NCBI RefSeq assembly: GCF_029892105.1
Contig: NZ_JARZAJ010000007.1
Span: 62,001-126,000, forward strand
DNA: 64,000 nucleotides
Direction of reading: 5' to 3'
Origin: Kitasatospora sp. GP82
Lineage (GTDB): Bacteria; Actinomycetota; Actinomycetes; Streptomycetales; Streptomycetaceae
Below, one piece after another: positions 51,901 to 58,274 of the stretch (its first letter is position 1; the number at the start of each line of letters is the position of its first letter). The translations under genes and the position numbers were made by a program. A model generated the notes under the pieces. That model saw only the letters and a program-made list of their open reading frames with translations, made no database searches and was not told the DNA's origin.

Positions 51901-53164
51901 CCAGCACTGGACCCACGAGTTCAGCTACTCACTGGTCTCGGGCGACGGCGACTGGCGGGCCCTGGCCCTCCCCGCGCAGGGCCAGGAGTTCAACCACCCG
52001 CTGTACGCCCGGACCGCCGCCGCACACCCGGGACCGCTCCCGGCGCGCCACGCCAACCTGCGGGTGGAACCGGCCCGTGAGGTCCTGCTCGGCACCCTCA
52101 AGCCCACCGGCAACCCGATCGCCCAAGGCTCGTCGGCCGGCACCGACCCGGCCCTGGGGGTGACCCTGCGCCTGGTCGAGTCCACCGGCCTCGGCCGGGC
52201 GGCACGCCTGGCGGGCGCCCTGCGCTTCACGGAGCTGCGGAGCGCCGATCTGCTGGAGCGGACCGGTGAACTGCTCACCGGCGACATCGTGCTGCACGGC
52301 TCGGAAGTCGCGACCGTCGTCGGCGTACCGGGCGGGGCGAACCGGGGCGAGGCGGCCACCGAGCGGGCGCTGGGACCGGTCGCCGAGGTGGCACAGCCCG
52401 TGCACGCCCGGTATTGGCTGCACAACCGCGGCCCCGCACCGATGGGCTATCTGCCGGTGTCGATCGGCCTCTCGCCGGGGCTGCTGCGCACGGACGGCGA
52501 GTCGGTGGAGGTCTCGGTGGTACTCGCCTCGCAGCTGCGCGACGCGGCCGTGGAGGGCGCGGTGAGCGTGCTGGCTCCGCAGGGGTGGACGGTGAGTACC
52601 GGGCGGCGGCCGTACCGGCTGGAGGCAGGCGGCCACCTGCGGTTCCCGGTGACGCTGCGGCCGCCGGCGGACACGGCACCGGGCCTGTACTTCGTGGCGG
52701 CCCGGGTGGAGCACGCCGGACAGTGTGTCGAGGACGTCGCCACGATCGCGGTCGGCGCGCTGCCCTCCGTCCTGCCGGTGCCGGGCGCGGTGCCGGAGGA
52801 CTGGGCGGCGGCCCAGGGCACCAAGGCCGCCGCCGGACGGGACACGGGCCTGTCCGTGGACGTGGTGTCGTCGTCCCTGCGGCTCGCCCCCGGCGGCCGG
52901 GCCGACCTGGGCGTCGTGCTCGCCAACCGCACCCGGGGCGAGATCCGTGGCGAGCTGCAACTGGTCTCCCCCTGGGGCACCTGGGAGGCGATCGCCGCTC
53001 CCGTCCGCGGCTTCGTCCTGCCGGCGGGCGCCGAGCAGACGGTCGCGTTCGAGGTGGCGGTGCCGCGCGATGCCGACGCCGGGGCGTACTGGGCGCTGGC
53101 GAAGGTGATGTGGTTCGGCCGGTGCCAGTACGCGCCGACCGTCGAGGTGGTGGTCGCGCCGTGA
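48962..53164 (+). CDS. GH38 alpha-mannosidase with C-terminal beta-sandwich domain
   Basis: A 1400-residue alpha-mannosidase. Zinc ligands H99 and D101 are in S-H-F-H-Y-D-P-V-W-W, and the nucleophile is D228 in W-Q-L-D-V-F-G-H-D; the third and later zinc-site His appear in G-A-H-H-D-A-I-T-G. After the catalytic and mannosidase beta domains, the last 110 residues form a NEW3-like beta-sandwich (R-A-D-L-G-V-V-L-A-N-R-T-R-G-E). No signal peptide, so it is probably cytoplasmic, trimming alpha-mannose from imported glycans. GTG 48962 is preceded by AGGAAGGACC. Its stop overlaps the next start. Confidence 0.93.
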   Translation: MPVAITAVENTDLFVGPEDAPRQVLRVTLDGPPARVTVAGPGVSGEAAGTGRLDVPLTIADPVVGARLPVTVSAEGASVRAEVLVAEPGWTMYLVSHFHYDPVWWNTQAAYTSPWELLSGDATTRPLWERNGFALVDAHLDLALRDPVYKFVLAEIDYLKPYFDQHPERRADLRLLLERGQVELVGGTYNEPNTNLTGAETTIRNILYGIGYQREILGGDPQTAWQLDVFGHDPQFPGYLEAAGLTGSAWARGPFHQWGPIQKNFREAKDDATVMQFPSEFEWISPSGRGVLTHFMPHHYSAGWWMDSSPDLASAEQAVYELYRKLKPVGATRNLLLPVGTDYTPPNKWVTEIHRSWAAKYVWPRFSCGTPRDFLSAVRAELAATGRRPSPQTRDMNPVYTGKDVSYIDTKQAQRAAEVAAVDAEKLATLAALQGLGGYPDAALDKVWRQLAYGAHHDAITGSESDQVYIDLLSGWREAHDLAAAVRDTALDALVGRIDTAGDGAAVVVANTLSFDRSALVEVALPEGTDGGRVLDDTGAEVPSAVDRGTLRFLAADVPGLGWRTWRLVDGESDQGWVAGDGVVITNERYRVTADPARGGGLTSVHDLRHDRELIQDGQVGNELRVYEEYPQHPDFGEGPWHLVPKGPVVGASAGAATVRRESGPLGERLVIGGTVEGIAYEQTVTLWRGIERVDCRSRVVDYAGADRLLRLRFPVDLPGALPVSEVADAVVGRGFALPDVDAAESPWTLDNPANTWFGLGSTARAELFDLTGTAIGARALGVAEVVVPSLEEAAEARDLVVALARVGVTATTSSADWSRYGWLDVDSNLPDFRIVLGGPEVNEAARELLERAGAEYQSALRAHGRVWVPADKPLHEMWQPGADLRDLRALPALVVSDPAALADDLGDARVSAVCPGTVPGGELLTDHTVALLTFGLPGFAVDPGGALHLSLMRSCTGWPSGVWIDPPQRTLADGSSFQLQHWTHEFSYSLVSGDGDWRALALPAQGQEFNHPLYARTAAAHPGPLPARHANLRVEPAREVLLGTLKPTGNPIAQGSSAGTDPALGVTLRLVESTGLGRAARLAGALRFTELRSADLLERTGELLTGDIVLHGSEVATVVGVPGGANRGEAATERALGPVAEVAQPVHARYWLHNRGPAPMGYLPVSIGLSPGLLRTDGESVEVSVVLASQLRDAAVEGAVSVLAPQGWTVSTGRRPYRLEAGGHLRFPVTLRPPADTAPGLYFVAARVEHAGQCVEDVATIAVGALPSVLPVPGAVPEDWAAAQGTKAAAGRDTGLSVDVVSSSLRLAPGGRADLGVVLANRTRGEIRGELQLVSPWGTWEAIAAPVRGFVLPAGAEQTVAFEVAVPRDADAGAYWALAKVMWFGRCQYAPTVEVVVAP

Positions 53165-53994
53165 GCAGCACGCACACGCCCGGCCGCACCGGTTCCCACG
53201 GGCACAGGCACGGAAACCGGCACGAACACGGGCACGGGCACTCCGACGGGACTGCGCACGCCCACCCCGTGCCGGAGATCCTCGGTCTGCTCGACGGCAG
53301 GCCCCTCCCCCGGACCGAGCTCGACCGCCGCCTCGCCGCCCTGCGCGGCGGGCCCCGGTCCTCGGCGCTGCCCGTACCCGGCAGCGCCGAGGACCGGCAG
53401 TTGACCCGCTGGGTGGCGCAGGTGGTGCTCACCGAGCAGCTCTGCGCAGCCGAGGCGGCGGCGCGCGGACTGGACACGGCCGCCGAGGCCACCGGTCGCA
53501 GCCGGCCGGCCCGCCTCGACCAGCGCGCCGCCGTCGAGCTCGGCTCCATCGCCGCCGCCGCATTCGAGGGCAGCGCCGCCGTCCGGGCGGTGTACCGGGC
53601 CGTGACGGCCGACGCCGCACTCTCCCCCGACGAGGCCGCCGCATACCGCCGGGCCACCGAGGGCCGGGCGGAGGACGGGCCGCTCTGGCGGATCGCCACG
53701 CCGGACGGCGAGTTCGACGCCCGTCCGCAGACGCTGCCGCTCGCCCTGGCGGCCGCGCTGCGCACGGCAGGCCCGGGCCGTACGGTCACGGCCGACGGCT
53801 GGACGGCCACCCTGCTCACCGAGCAGAACGCGCCCGTCGCGCAGCGCGACCCGGCGCCCGAACTGCTCGAAGCCGCCCGCCGGATCGCCTTCGTCCGATG
53901 GCTCGACCACGCCCGCGCCCACCGCCTGACCCTCGTCCCCGGCCTGGAACACCCGGGAGACCCGGCACAGCCGGACAACCACCACCGGCACTGA
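53161..53994 (+). CDS. Unknown protein with His-rich N-terminus, coupled to the GH38 gene
   Basis: A 277-residue protein starting at GTG 53161, overlapping the mannosidase stop (GTGA). Residues 13-38 are rich in His and Gly (H-G-H-R-H-G-N-R-H-E-H-G-H-G-H), a likely metal-binding tail. The next part, R-P-L-P-R-T-E-L-D-R-R-L-A-A-L and V-A-Q-V-V-L-T-E-Q-L, resembles the N-terminal helical domain of SurA/PrsA-like foldases, but no PPIase domain is visible. Function unknown; tight coupling argues for a role with the mannosidase, such as zinc delivery or folding. That is inference. Confidence 0.7.
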   Translation: MSSTHTPGRTGSHGHRHGNRHEHGHGHSDGTAHAHPVPEILGLLDGRPLPRTELDRRLAALRGGPRSSALPVPGSAEDRQLTRWVAQVVLTEQLCAAEAAARGLDTAAEATGRSRPARLDQRAAVELGSIAAAAFEGSAAVRAVYRAVTADAALSPDEAAAYRRATEGRAEDGPLWRIATPDGEFDARPQTLPLALAAALRTAGPGRTVTADGWTATLLTEQNAPVAQRDPAPELLEAARRIAFVRWLDHARAHRLTLVPGLEHPGDPAQPDNHHRH

Positions 53995-54000
53995 CCTCCG

Positions 54001-54039
54001 CCGGGCCCCACTGTCCGTACGATGGGGGATGGGGCCCGG
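54001..54039. terminator. Terminator hairpin after the mannosidase operon
   Basis: CCGGGCCCC (54001-54009) pairs with GGGGCCCGG (54031-54039), 9 bp, with a 21-base loop, 7 bases past the stop of the His-rich protein gene. Confidence 0.55.
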
Positions 54040-54053
54040 TGAGGAGAGCGGTC

Positions 54054-54290
54054 ATGGGTCGAGTTCGACGGTACGCACTGACATTCCCCGGCGATCCGGG
54101 CAGCCACGGGCCGCAGGACGTGGTCATCGTCAAGGACACGGGCGTGGACGGTTCCGGCGGCCATCCGGTCTACGCGGACGACTCCGGAATCGTCCGGGCC
54201 GAGATCAGCGATCGCGGCGAGGTCCGGATGCTGGCGAGCGGTGGACACCAGTCGCACCGTACGCCCCTGCACGCCGAGCCCCTTCCCTGA
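54054..54290 (+). CDS. DUF6296-like small protein
   Basis: A 78-residue protein: R-R-Y-A-L-T-F-P-G-D-P-G-S-H-G at the start and H-P-V-Y-A-D-D-S-G-I-V-R-A-E-I-S-D-R-G-E at the middle, resembling the DUF6296 family, which I associate mainly with Kitasatospora. Predicted beta-rich and soluble; function unknown. GAGGAG lies nine bases before ATG 54054. A small hairpin follows the stop at 54298-54313. Confidence 0.65.
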   Translation: MGRVRRYALTFPGDPGSHGPQDVVIVKDTGVDGSGGHPVYADDSGIVRAEISDRGEVRMLASGGHQSHRTPLHAEPLP

Positions 54291-54297
54291 CTCCCGC

Positions 54298-54313
54298 GCC
54301 CGCACATGCGGGC
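54298..54313. terminator. Small hairpin after the DUF6296-like gene
   Basis: GCCCGCA and TGCGGGC are exact complements two bases apart, 8 bases past the stop. The short loop means fewer pairs form in RNA. The gap to the next gene (54314-54567) shows nothing else. Confidence 0.4.
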
Positions 54314-54567
54314 ACGCGCGGAGACCGAGCGGCGCCCCTGCGAGGGCAATGCGCGCAGAAATGCGGGTGTGCGGCGGATCCTCCGCAGTCTTTGCGCGCC
54401 AGCATCGCTCCGGGGGCTCTGCGCGTCGCGCCATTCCCGCTGCCGCCCTGCTGCTCGGCCTCTCGCCCGTCGCTAAGCCGTCCAACCTACCGTCCACCGC
54501 CGGGTGTTGCGGATCCACTCGGACAATTCGTTTGCTGCGACGGCTGCTTCATGCCGACAATCGGCCT

Positions 54568-55182
54568 GTGGACCAACACTCAAGAGCCGACTTCTCCGTC
54601 AAACCGACCCTGGTCGGCGACAAGGTGATGCTGCGCCCCTTCCTCCTGGACGAGGACGCCCCCGCCATCCGTGCGCTCCTCCAGGACCCGGAGGTGGGCC
54701 GACTGACCGGCAGCGACAACGGCCCGTCCGATCCGCAGCCGTGGGACGAGTCGGCCGAACAGCGGATACGCACCTGGTACGGCAGCCGCCATGAGCAGCC
54801 GGACCGGCTCGACCTGGCCGTCGTCGAGCGGGCGACGGGTGCCTGCGCGGGCGAGGCGGTCCTCAACAAGTGGGACAGCGACAATCGCAGCTGCAACTTC
54901 CGCATCGCCCTGGCCCCGTCCGGTCAGAACCGCGGGCTCGGCACCGAGGCCCTGAGGCTGATCGTCGGCTACGGCTTCGAACAGCTGGGCCTGCACCGGA
55001 TCTCACTGGGGGTCTTCGCCTTCAACCCGCGTGCCATCCACAGCTACGAGAAGGCCGGTTTCGTCGTGGAGGGCGTCCAGCGCGACGCGCTCCACTACGA
55101 CGGCGCCTGGGTGGACCAGGTCGTCATGTCGATCCTGGCTCCCGAGTGGGAGGGTCATCGCGGCCACCCGAAGACCGGCTGA
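54568..55182 (+). CDS. GNAT-family N-acetyltransferase (RimJ/RimL-like)
   Basis: A 204-residue acetyltransferase of the Acetyltransf_3 type. It begins with V-K-P-T-L-V-G-D-K-V-M-L-R-P-F. The acetyl-CoA loop is Q-N-R-G-L-G-T-E-A (motif Q/R-x-x-G-x-G/A), and the family motif N-P-R-A-I-H-S-Y-E-K-A-G-F closes the fold. Such enzymes acetylate amines of ribosomal proteins, aminoglycosides or small metabolites; substrate unknown. GTG 54568 is the longest plausible start preserving the domain; there is no strong ribosome site, so ATG 54628 is possible. Confidence 0.85.
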   Translation: MDQHSRADFSVKPTLVGDKVMLRPFLLDEDAPAIRALLQDPEVGRLTGSDNGPSDPQPWDESAEQRIRTWYGSRHEQPDRLDLAVVERATGACAGEAVLNKWDSDNRSCNFRIALAPSGQNRGLGTEALRLIVGYGFEQLGLHRISLGVFAFNPRAIHSYEKAGFVVEGVQRDALHYDGAWVDQVVMSILAPEWEGHRGHPKTG

Positions 55183-55185
55183 CCG

Positions 55186-55623
55186 CTACTCGGCCGCAGG
55201 TGCCGCGGCTGCCGAAGGCGCCGCCTGGGAGGACCGGCGGAGGGCACCGACCACCATGGTGACGGCTCCGGCCACGGCGGTGATCAACCCGGCCCCTGCG
55301 GTGATGATCGCGGCGAGGGAGTCGCCCTCGCTCTTGTCGGGCGCCGACTGGACCACCAGGAGCGTCTGTGTGACCACGGGCACCGGAGTCGGCGTCGGCT
55401 CGGGGCTGCCGGTGGGCGGCGTCGCACCATCGGTGGGCGGGCCCGCTGTCGCGCTGACACCGGGCCCGTGGTCTGCGGACTTTGGCGAACTGTCGGCCGG
55501 GGCCGCCAGAAGGGCGCCCAGCAGCAGCAGGACTCCCGCACCCAACAGCGCGGCCCCGGTCGGTACCGGCCTGCGCGACCCCCGCGGTGACTGCGCAGTC
55601 GCCCCCTTGGTCTCCCGCACCAT
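55186..55623 (-). CDS. Small two-helix membrane protein, unknown
   Basis: A 145-residue protein with two hydrophobic helices (about residues 23-42 and 103-128), separated by a Pro/Thr-rich exposed segment (T-P-P-T-G-S-P-E-P-T-P-T-P-V-P). The C-terminal tail is Ala-rich. No enzymatic motif. It lies 86 bases downstream of the AtpF-like gene in the same orientation and converges with the acetyltransferase gene, whose stop is 3 bases away. Confidence 0.6.
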   Translation of the reverse strand: MVRETKGATAQSPRGSRRPVPTGAALLGAGVLLLLGALLAAPADSSPKSADHGPGVSATAGPPTDGATPPTGSPEPTPTPVPVVTQTLLVVQSAPDKSEGDSLAAIITAGAGLITAVAGAVTMVVGALRRSSQAAPSAAAAPAAE

Positions 55624-55709
55624 TCCCCTCCCCTGGAGAATCCGCGGTCAGCGTACCGCACACGATCCCCGCCCACCGGGGGCTTACTGCGCAGCTCGAA
55701 GCCGTCGGG

Positions 55710-56243
55710 TCAGGACTGCGCGGTGGCCTTGGCGTCCAGTTCGGCGAAGAACTCGTCGGCGACGGCGCGGGTCCTCGGCAGATCGGCCAGCGGTTCACCG
55801 ACGATCCGGCCGGCGAGTTCGCTCGCCAGGGCGATGACGTCCTCGCGCAACTCGGCCTCCGCGATGACCCGGTCGGCGGCCAGCTGCACGTTGGCCTCGG
55901 CGACGAGCTGGTCACGCTGCTGCTGTCCTTCGGCGCGGACGGCGGCCATCAGGGCCGCGCCCTCCTCGGCAGCGCTCTGCCGGAGCTGGGCCGCCTCGCG
56001 GCGGGCCGCCCTGAGTTCGGTCTGGTACTCCTCGTAGATGCGCTGCGCCTCGGCGCGGGCGGTCTCCGCGCGTTCCAGACCGCCGCCGATCGCATCTTCG
56101 CGAGCCGCGAGCGTCTTCTCGATCCGTGGCAGCACCACCAGTCCGAGGACGCCGAAGATGAAGAAGAAGACGACTAGTCCGACGACGAGTTGAGCATTGT
56201 CAGGCTGCAATGGTCCCATGAGCACATGATAGTGAGAGCTCAT
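55710..56243 (-). CDS. Orphan ATP synthase F0 subunit b-like protein
   Basis: A 177-residue protein with an N-terminal membrane helix (L-V-V-G-L-V-V-F-F-F-I-F-G-V-L-G-L-V-V-L) followed by a long charged helix rich in A-E-x-x-R-x-E (residues 45-150), the structure of AtpF. L-P-R-I-E-K-T-L and R-E-D-A-I-G-G-G match actinobacterial subunit b. No other atp genes are near, so this is a paralogue outside the main operon. It might substitute in ATP synthase or form another membrane stalk. ATG 56243 or ATG 56220 (M-G-P-L-Q-P) may be the start; neither has a clear ribosome site. Confidence 0.82.
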   Translation of the reverse strand: MSSHYHVLMGPLQPDNAQLVVGLVVFFFIFGVLGLVVLPRIEKTLAAREDAIGGGLERAETARAEAQRIYEEYQTELRAARREAAQLRQSAAEEGAALMAAVRAEGQQQRDQLVAEANVQLAADRVIAEAELREDVIALASELAGRIVGEPLADLPRTRAVADEFFAELDAKATAQS

Positions 56244-56308
56244 TCTCCGGCCTGCGGCAGGTCCTGACTTCTCGTCAGCAGAGCTGTTCCGCAGCCACCG
56301 GGACGACA

Positions 56309-56348
56309 GAGCGCCCCGCCCCGGACGGCCAGCCGACGCAGGGCGCTC
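56309..56348. terminator. Possible hairpin after the small membrane-protein gene
   Basis: GAGCGCCC (56309-56316) pairs with GGGCGCTC (56341-56348) with a 24-base interior, 16 bases past the stop at 56365. The stem is short. Confidence 0.35.
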
Positions 56349-56364
56349 CCAAGGATCTGCGAGG

Positions 56365-56562
56365 TCAGGCCGGCTCCGCCGACTCCGCCCCGGTCGCGAC
56401 GGGCTTCGGCGCGGAGCCGGAACCGGCGGCGGGGCCCGAGGCGCGGCGCAGGAAGAGGGCCAGCGTCGGGACGAGGTAGACCGCCCAGACGGCCACCTTT
56501 AACTCCACACTGCCTCTCCTCTCGGCTTCCACCCCCGGCTTCCGCCCTTTCTGATCGCTCAT
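56365..56562 (-). CDS. Small single-helix membrane protein
   Basis: A 65-residue peptide starting at ATG 56562, with GGGGAGAGG upstream. It has a charged N-terminal half (K-G-R-K-P-G-V-E-A-E-R-R-G), one membrane helix (V-A-V-W-A-V-Y-L-V-P-T-L-A-L-F-L) and an Ala/Gly/Pro-rich tail. No family recognised. It precedes the orphan AtpF-like gene by 121 bases on the same strand and might function with it; that is speculative. Confidence 0.5.
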   Translation of the reverse strand: MSDQKGRKPGVEAERRGSVELKVAVWAVYLVPTLALFLRRASGPAAGSGSAPKPVATGAESAEPA

Positions 56563-56610
56563 CACCGCCTCTCCCCCACCTGGCGATTCACGCCGTGGGA
56601 CCCTGGTCAG

Positions 56611-56871
56611 GTGGACGAGATGAAGGTTCTGGTGGTCGGCGGTACGGGATTCCTGGGGCGCGCCGTGGTCGCGGAGCTGCTGGGCCGAGGCCATCGGGGC
56701 ACCGCGCTCAGTCACAGCCGGCCGCTCGCCGACGACCCGGCTGACAGCCCGGCACACGGCCCATCGGGTGCCGGGACTGCCGTTGTCGCGGATGCGGAGC
56801 AGTTGGGCGAGGACGGCTGGGCGGCGCGGATGGGTTGCCTACTGGCGGAGCCTCTTGGACCGCTCGTCTAG
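56611..56871 (+). pseudogene. 5' fragment of an NAD(P)-binding (NmrA/SDR-like) gene
   Basis: The frame begins M-K-V-L-V-V-G-G-T-G-F-L-G-R (ATG 56620; GTG 56611 possible), an excellent Rossmann motif, and continues L-L-G-R-G-H-R-G-T-A-L-S-H-S. After about 70 residues the family pattern stops at G-W-A-A-R-M, and the sequence enters repeat copy C. It then ends in G-P-L-V and a stop. The rest of the enzyme is absent, so this is a 3'-truncated gene. Confidence 0.65.
56836..56855. repeat. Dispersed repeat, partial copy C (inverted)
   Basis: TGCCTACTGGCGGAGCCTCT is the exact complement of AGAGGCTCCGCCAGTAGGCA, the first 20 bases of the repeat seen at 39727 and 46597, with the best base from each. 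It lies at the truncation point of the NAD(P)-binding fragment. Confidence 0.6.
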
Positions 56872-56910
56872 GATCAGCCGGTCGACGGCCGAGTCCGAGA
56901 GGGTCCACAG

Positions 56911-57651
56911 ATGGCGAGAGAGCGCGACGAACCCCCGCCGGAGGTCCGGCGACTGGCCGAAGAGCACGCGTTCGGACGGTACGTCAGGAGCGGCGACGCT
57001 CCGTGGTTCCCGAAGACGTGCGCGGGGTGCCTGGTGAGCGGCGTGGCACTGTCACTCGGGGCCGGACTCCTCCTCCACGGCGACCAGCCCGCCTGGGCGG
57101 TGGCCGGCGCCACCCTCGGCGTCCCGCTTGCGCTGCTCACCGCCACCGGACTGCTCGACAGGAGAGGCGCGCAACGGCTGCCTCGCGCGCACTGCTTCGA
57201 GCACGGCATGGTGCTGGCCACCGGAGCGGAACTCGCCGCGCACTCCTGGCAGCGGCTGCGCCCCTTCGAGTGGGTCACGGGCGGCTACCGGCAGACTCCC
57301 GTCCACCACCTTCAACTGCGCACCCTGGACGGGCAGCCGCTGTTCGAGTTCGGCGGCGAGGTCGGTTGGGCGGCAGAGCTGGTAGCCGCCGACGAGCTGC
57401 CGCGCTCACTCCAACTCCTCGACCAGGGAAGCCCGGTGAACTTCGGCCGGGTCACCCTCACCCCCGAGGGCATGGTGGTGGACGGAACCGCCGTGCCCTG
57501 GCCCACGATCCGCCGCATATCCTCCCACCGGGATCGCATCGACATCCTCCACCTCACGGCGCGAGGCGAGTTGCGCGCCACGATCCCCTGCCAGGACACG
57601 CCGCACCAGCGGGTTCTGCTCACCCTGGCCAGGTCCCACATGCCGGAGTGA
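56911..57651 (+). CDS. Membrane protein with DUF6585/PH-like domain, unknown
   Basis: A 246-residue protein. Two membrane helices (about residues 41-57 and 61-80) follow a charged N-terminus with H-A-F-G-R-Y-V-R. The C-terminal 160 residues are beta-rich with F-E-H-G-M-V-L-A-T, R-P-F-E-W-V-T and F-G-R-V-T-L-T-P-E-G-M-V-V-D-G, a pattern like the bacterial PH/DUF6585 domain. No catalytic residues are apparent. ATG 56911 lacks a strong ribosome site. An IS21 relic overlaps its 3' end on the other strand. Confidence 0.65.
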   Translation: MARERDEPPPEVRRLAEEHAFGRYVRSGDAPWFPKTCAGCLVSGVALSLGAGLLLHGDQPAWAVAGATLGVPLALLTATGLLDRRGAQRLPRAHCFEHGMVLATGAELAAHSWQRLRPFEWVTGGYRQTPVHHLQLRTLDGQPLFEFGGEVGWAAELVAADELPRSLQLLDQGSPVNFGRVTLTPEGMVVDGTAVPWPTIRRISSHRDRIDILHLTARGELRATIPCQDTPHQRVLLTLARSHMPE

Positions 57652-57898
57652 CGCCCCGCCCGGCCATCACCGCATTCCCCGGGATGCCCAGGTTCCGGGA
57701 GATCAACCGGATCGACATTCGCCCGGCCCGGGACAACCGGTGTATCTCAGCCCAGTCCACCACTCGAACCACTCTCTCCTCCTGACCCTCAAGGAAGATC
57801 AGGACGATCGGATGATCGCAAAGACGGTTCACCATTGATCCGCCGATCAGCGGTCGGATTTCACCTGATACCGAGATCCCGTTCTCTTCGATCATCAT
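57620..57898 (-). mobile_element. IS21-family transposase (IstA) N-terminal fragment
   Basis: The minus-strand frame contains V-D-W-A-E-I-H-R-L-S-R-A-G-R-M-S-I-R-L-I-S-R-N-L-G-I (about 57675-57760), the start of IS21 IstA with its HTH (E-D-W-A-E-I-R-R-L in the family). The DDE catalytic core and IstB are absent, and the N-terminal 45 residues of the frame are unrelated. It overlaps the 3' end of the membrane-protein gene. The fragment shows past insertion activity at the edge of the NRPS region. Confidence 0.6.
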
Positions 57899-58274
57899 GA
57901 TCCAGTGTCCGAAATCTCCATGTACCAGAACAAAGGCCCGGATACTTCCCGCCTACCCCCCGAGGCACCCGGGATCGAAAGTGTCCACCATCCGGGACGG
58001 GCCCCCTCCAGCCTGCGCACACACCGCCCGACAGGCCGAACGGTCCACCGGACGAACCGGTGGGCGGACGAAGGATCGGGGCCGGACGGTCAGTTGGCCT
58101 GAACATGCCCCCAGGCCCGATGCGGCTCTTGTGAGGCGCGCTCTCGGAACCCCAGACTCCATCACGCAGAATCCGACCGGGCATGGTCAGTTCGTGCCCT
58201 TCCGTGGTGATTGAATCGCCTGAAGCCTGCGGTGAATGACGCGTCATCGTCGCCTGAAAGGGTGAATAATTTTA
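57899..58274. other. Intergenic stretch before the NRPS operon
   Basis: About 376 bases without a supportable gene. The final part turns AT-richer (GAATCGCCTGAAG, then AAAGGGTGAATAATTTTA before the GTG start) and should hold the promoter and ribosome site of the biosynthetic operon. No clear operator was seen. Confidence 0.45.
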
